From Clostridia bacterium (GTDB taxonomy: Bacteria > Bacillota > Clostridia > Oscillospirales > CAG-272): a DNA stretch of 6,246 nucleotides. The stretch's first letter is position 1; every line of letters begins with the position of its first letter. Below are positions 6,054-6,246 of the stretch, piece by piece. The notes below the pieces were generated by a model, which made no database searches, was not told the origin of the DNA, and saw only the letters and a list, made by a program, of their open reading frames with translations. Position numbers and translations under genes: made by a program. Where the stretch lies: positions 1 through 6,246 of the forward strand of contig JAFXFQ010000202.1 of NCBI GenBank assembly GCA_017520365.1, given 5' to 3'.

Positions 6054-6245
6054 ATCTTTGGCGTAACTTGTGTCGTTAACTCCATCAATTTGTTTTAAAT
6101 CTTGCATAACAGACGAAATATTTTTAGTATCGTCAAGTTTTACATGAAGAGTATTTGGCAAAGGGTTAGTAATATCTGGTACATCTATTTCTTTTTTTAA
6201 TTCTTCCCATGAAGTATCTTTTGAAATAAACGTTACTTTTTGAAC
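6027..6245 (-). CDS. ftsX: FtsX-like extracellular domain fragment, cut at both ends
   Basis: Read leftward from the right edge, the frame is open and gives residues such as VTFISKDTSWEELKKEI, then NPLPNTLHVKL, then IDGVNDTSYAKDLVQKF. This is the pattern of the extracellular loop of FtsX, the membrane partner of FtsE. FtsEX controls peptidoglycan hydrolases during division. The NPLP motif, the preceding FISK segment and the 'GV...Y.K' segment are all in family order. The N-terminal cytoplasmic part and first membrane helix would lie right of the window. Homology appears to stop at about 6027-6033, where the frame enters the antisense of pnuC and runs on to a stop at 5832 as meaningless sequence. 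Hand-counted GC for 6061-6246 is 56 of 186 bases (30%), far below the genes to the left. Codons are A/T-ending, unlike thiI or pgmB. Probably DNA of another organism or region. Confidence 0.72.
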
Positions 6246-6246
6246 G

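Noticed and set aside
5832..6161. 109-codon minus-strand frame taken as a whole gene
   Set aside because: Its apparent start is an internal TTG (Leu in the NPLPN motif) of a longer FtsX frame. The part below about 6027 is merely antisense of pnuC, so only 6027-6245 is kept.

Overview
The window reads as gut-type Clostridia (Oscillospiraceae/Ruminococcaceae-like) DNA. The evidence is moderate GC, purine-rich AGGAGG-type ribosome sites, tightly packed co-directional genes, a ThiI without a rhodanese domain, and a cytoplasmic GH65 phosphorylase paired with beta-phosphoglucomutase. The genus cannot be fixed from the sequence alone. The last ~200 bases are different: about 30% GC by hand count, opposite coding strand, and a different gene family.

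Positions 1-5224 hold five plus-strand genes with gaps of at most 42 bases, probably one transcript or several coupled ones. (1) The 3' part of a regulator with a degenerate, shortened receiver-like region and an OmpR-type winged helix (1-537). (2) thiI, the tRNA 4-thiouridine synthase (561-1778). (3) A DUF1893/TM1506-like protein with a deaminase-type fold, whose start overlaps the end of thiI (1753-2181). (4) A GH65 disaccharide phosphorylase (2204-4531). (5) pgmB, beta-phosphoglucomutase (4574-5224). Genes 4 and 5 form a clear pathway: phosphorolysis of an alpha-glucoside gives beta-glucose 1-phosphate, which PgmB turns into glucose 6-phosphate. No transporter or sugar-specific regulator is in view, so the sugar is not identified. 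A perfect 10-bp hairpin follows pgmB.

Positions 5225-5450 are non-coding and regulatory. An extended -10 promoter (TGCTATAAT) starts a leader of about 100 nt. The leader contains a small hairpin that is mutually exclusive with a long intrinsic terminator ending in seven T's, directly before the GGAGG of pnuC. This is a transcriptional switch. Given the pnuC target, an NAD+/nicotinamide-type riboswitch is the leading hypothesis. A nine-codon reading frame with three His codons overlaps the switch and is the alternative.

Positions 5451-6053 encode a PnuC-type transporter that lacks its expected C-terminal segment. Its homology stops at about 6021-6035, exactly where minus-strand coding for an FtsX-like extracellular domain begins and runs off the right edge. 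This looks like an artificial or recombinational join, most simply a metagenomic assembly chimera near a contig end. The most interesting items are the pnuC leader switch, the junction, the thiI-overlapping DUF1893 gene, and the shortened pseudo-receiver.
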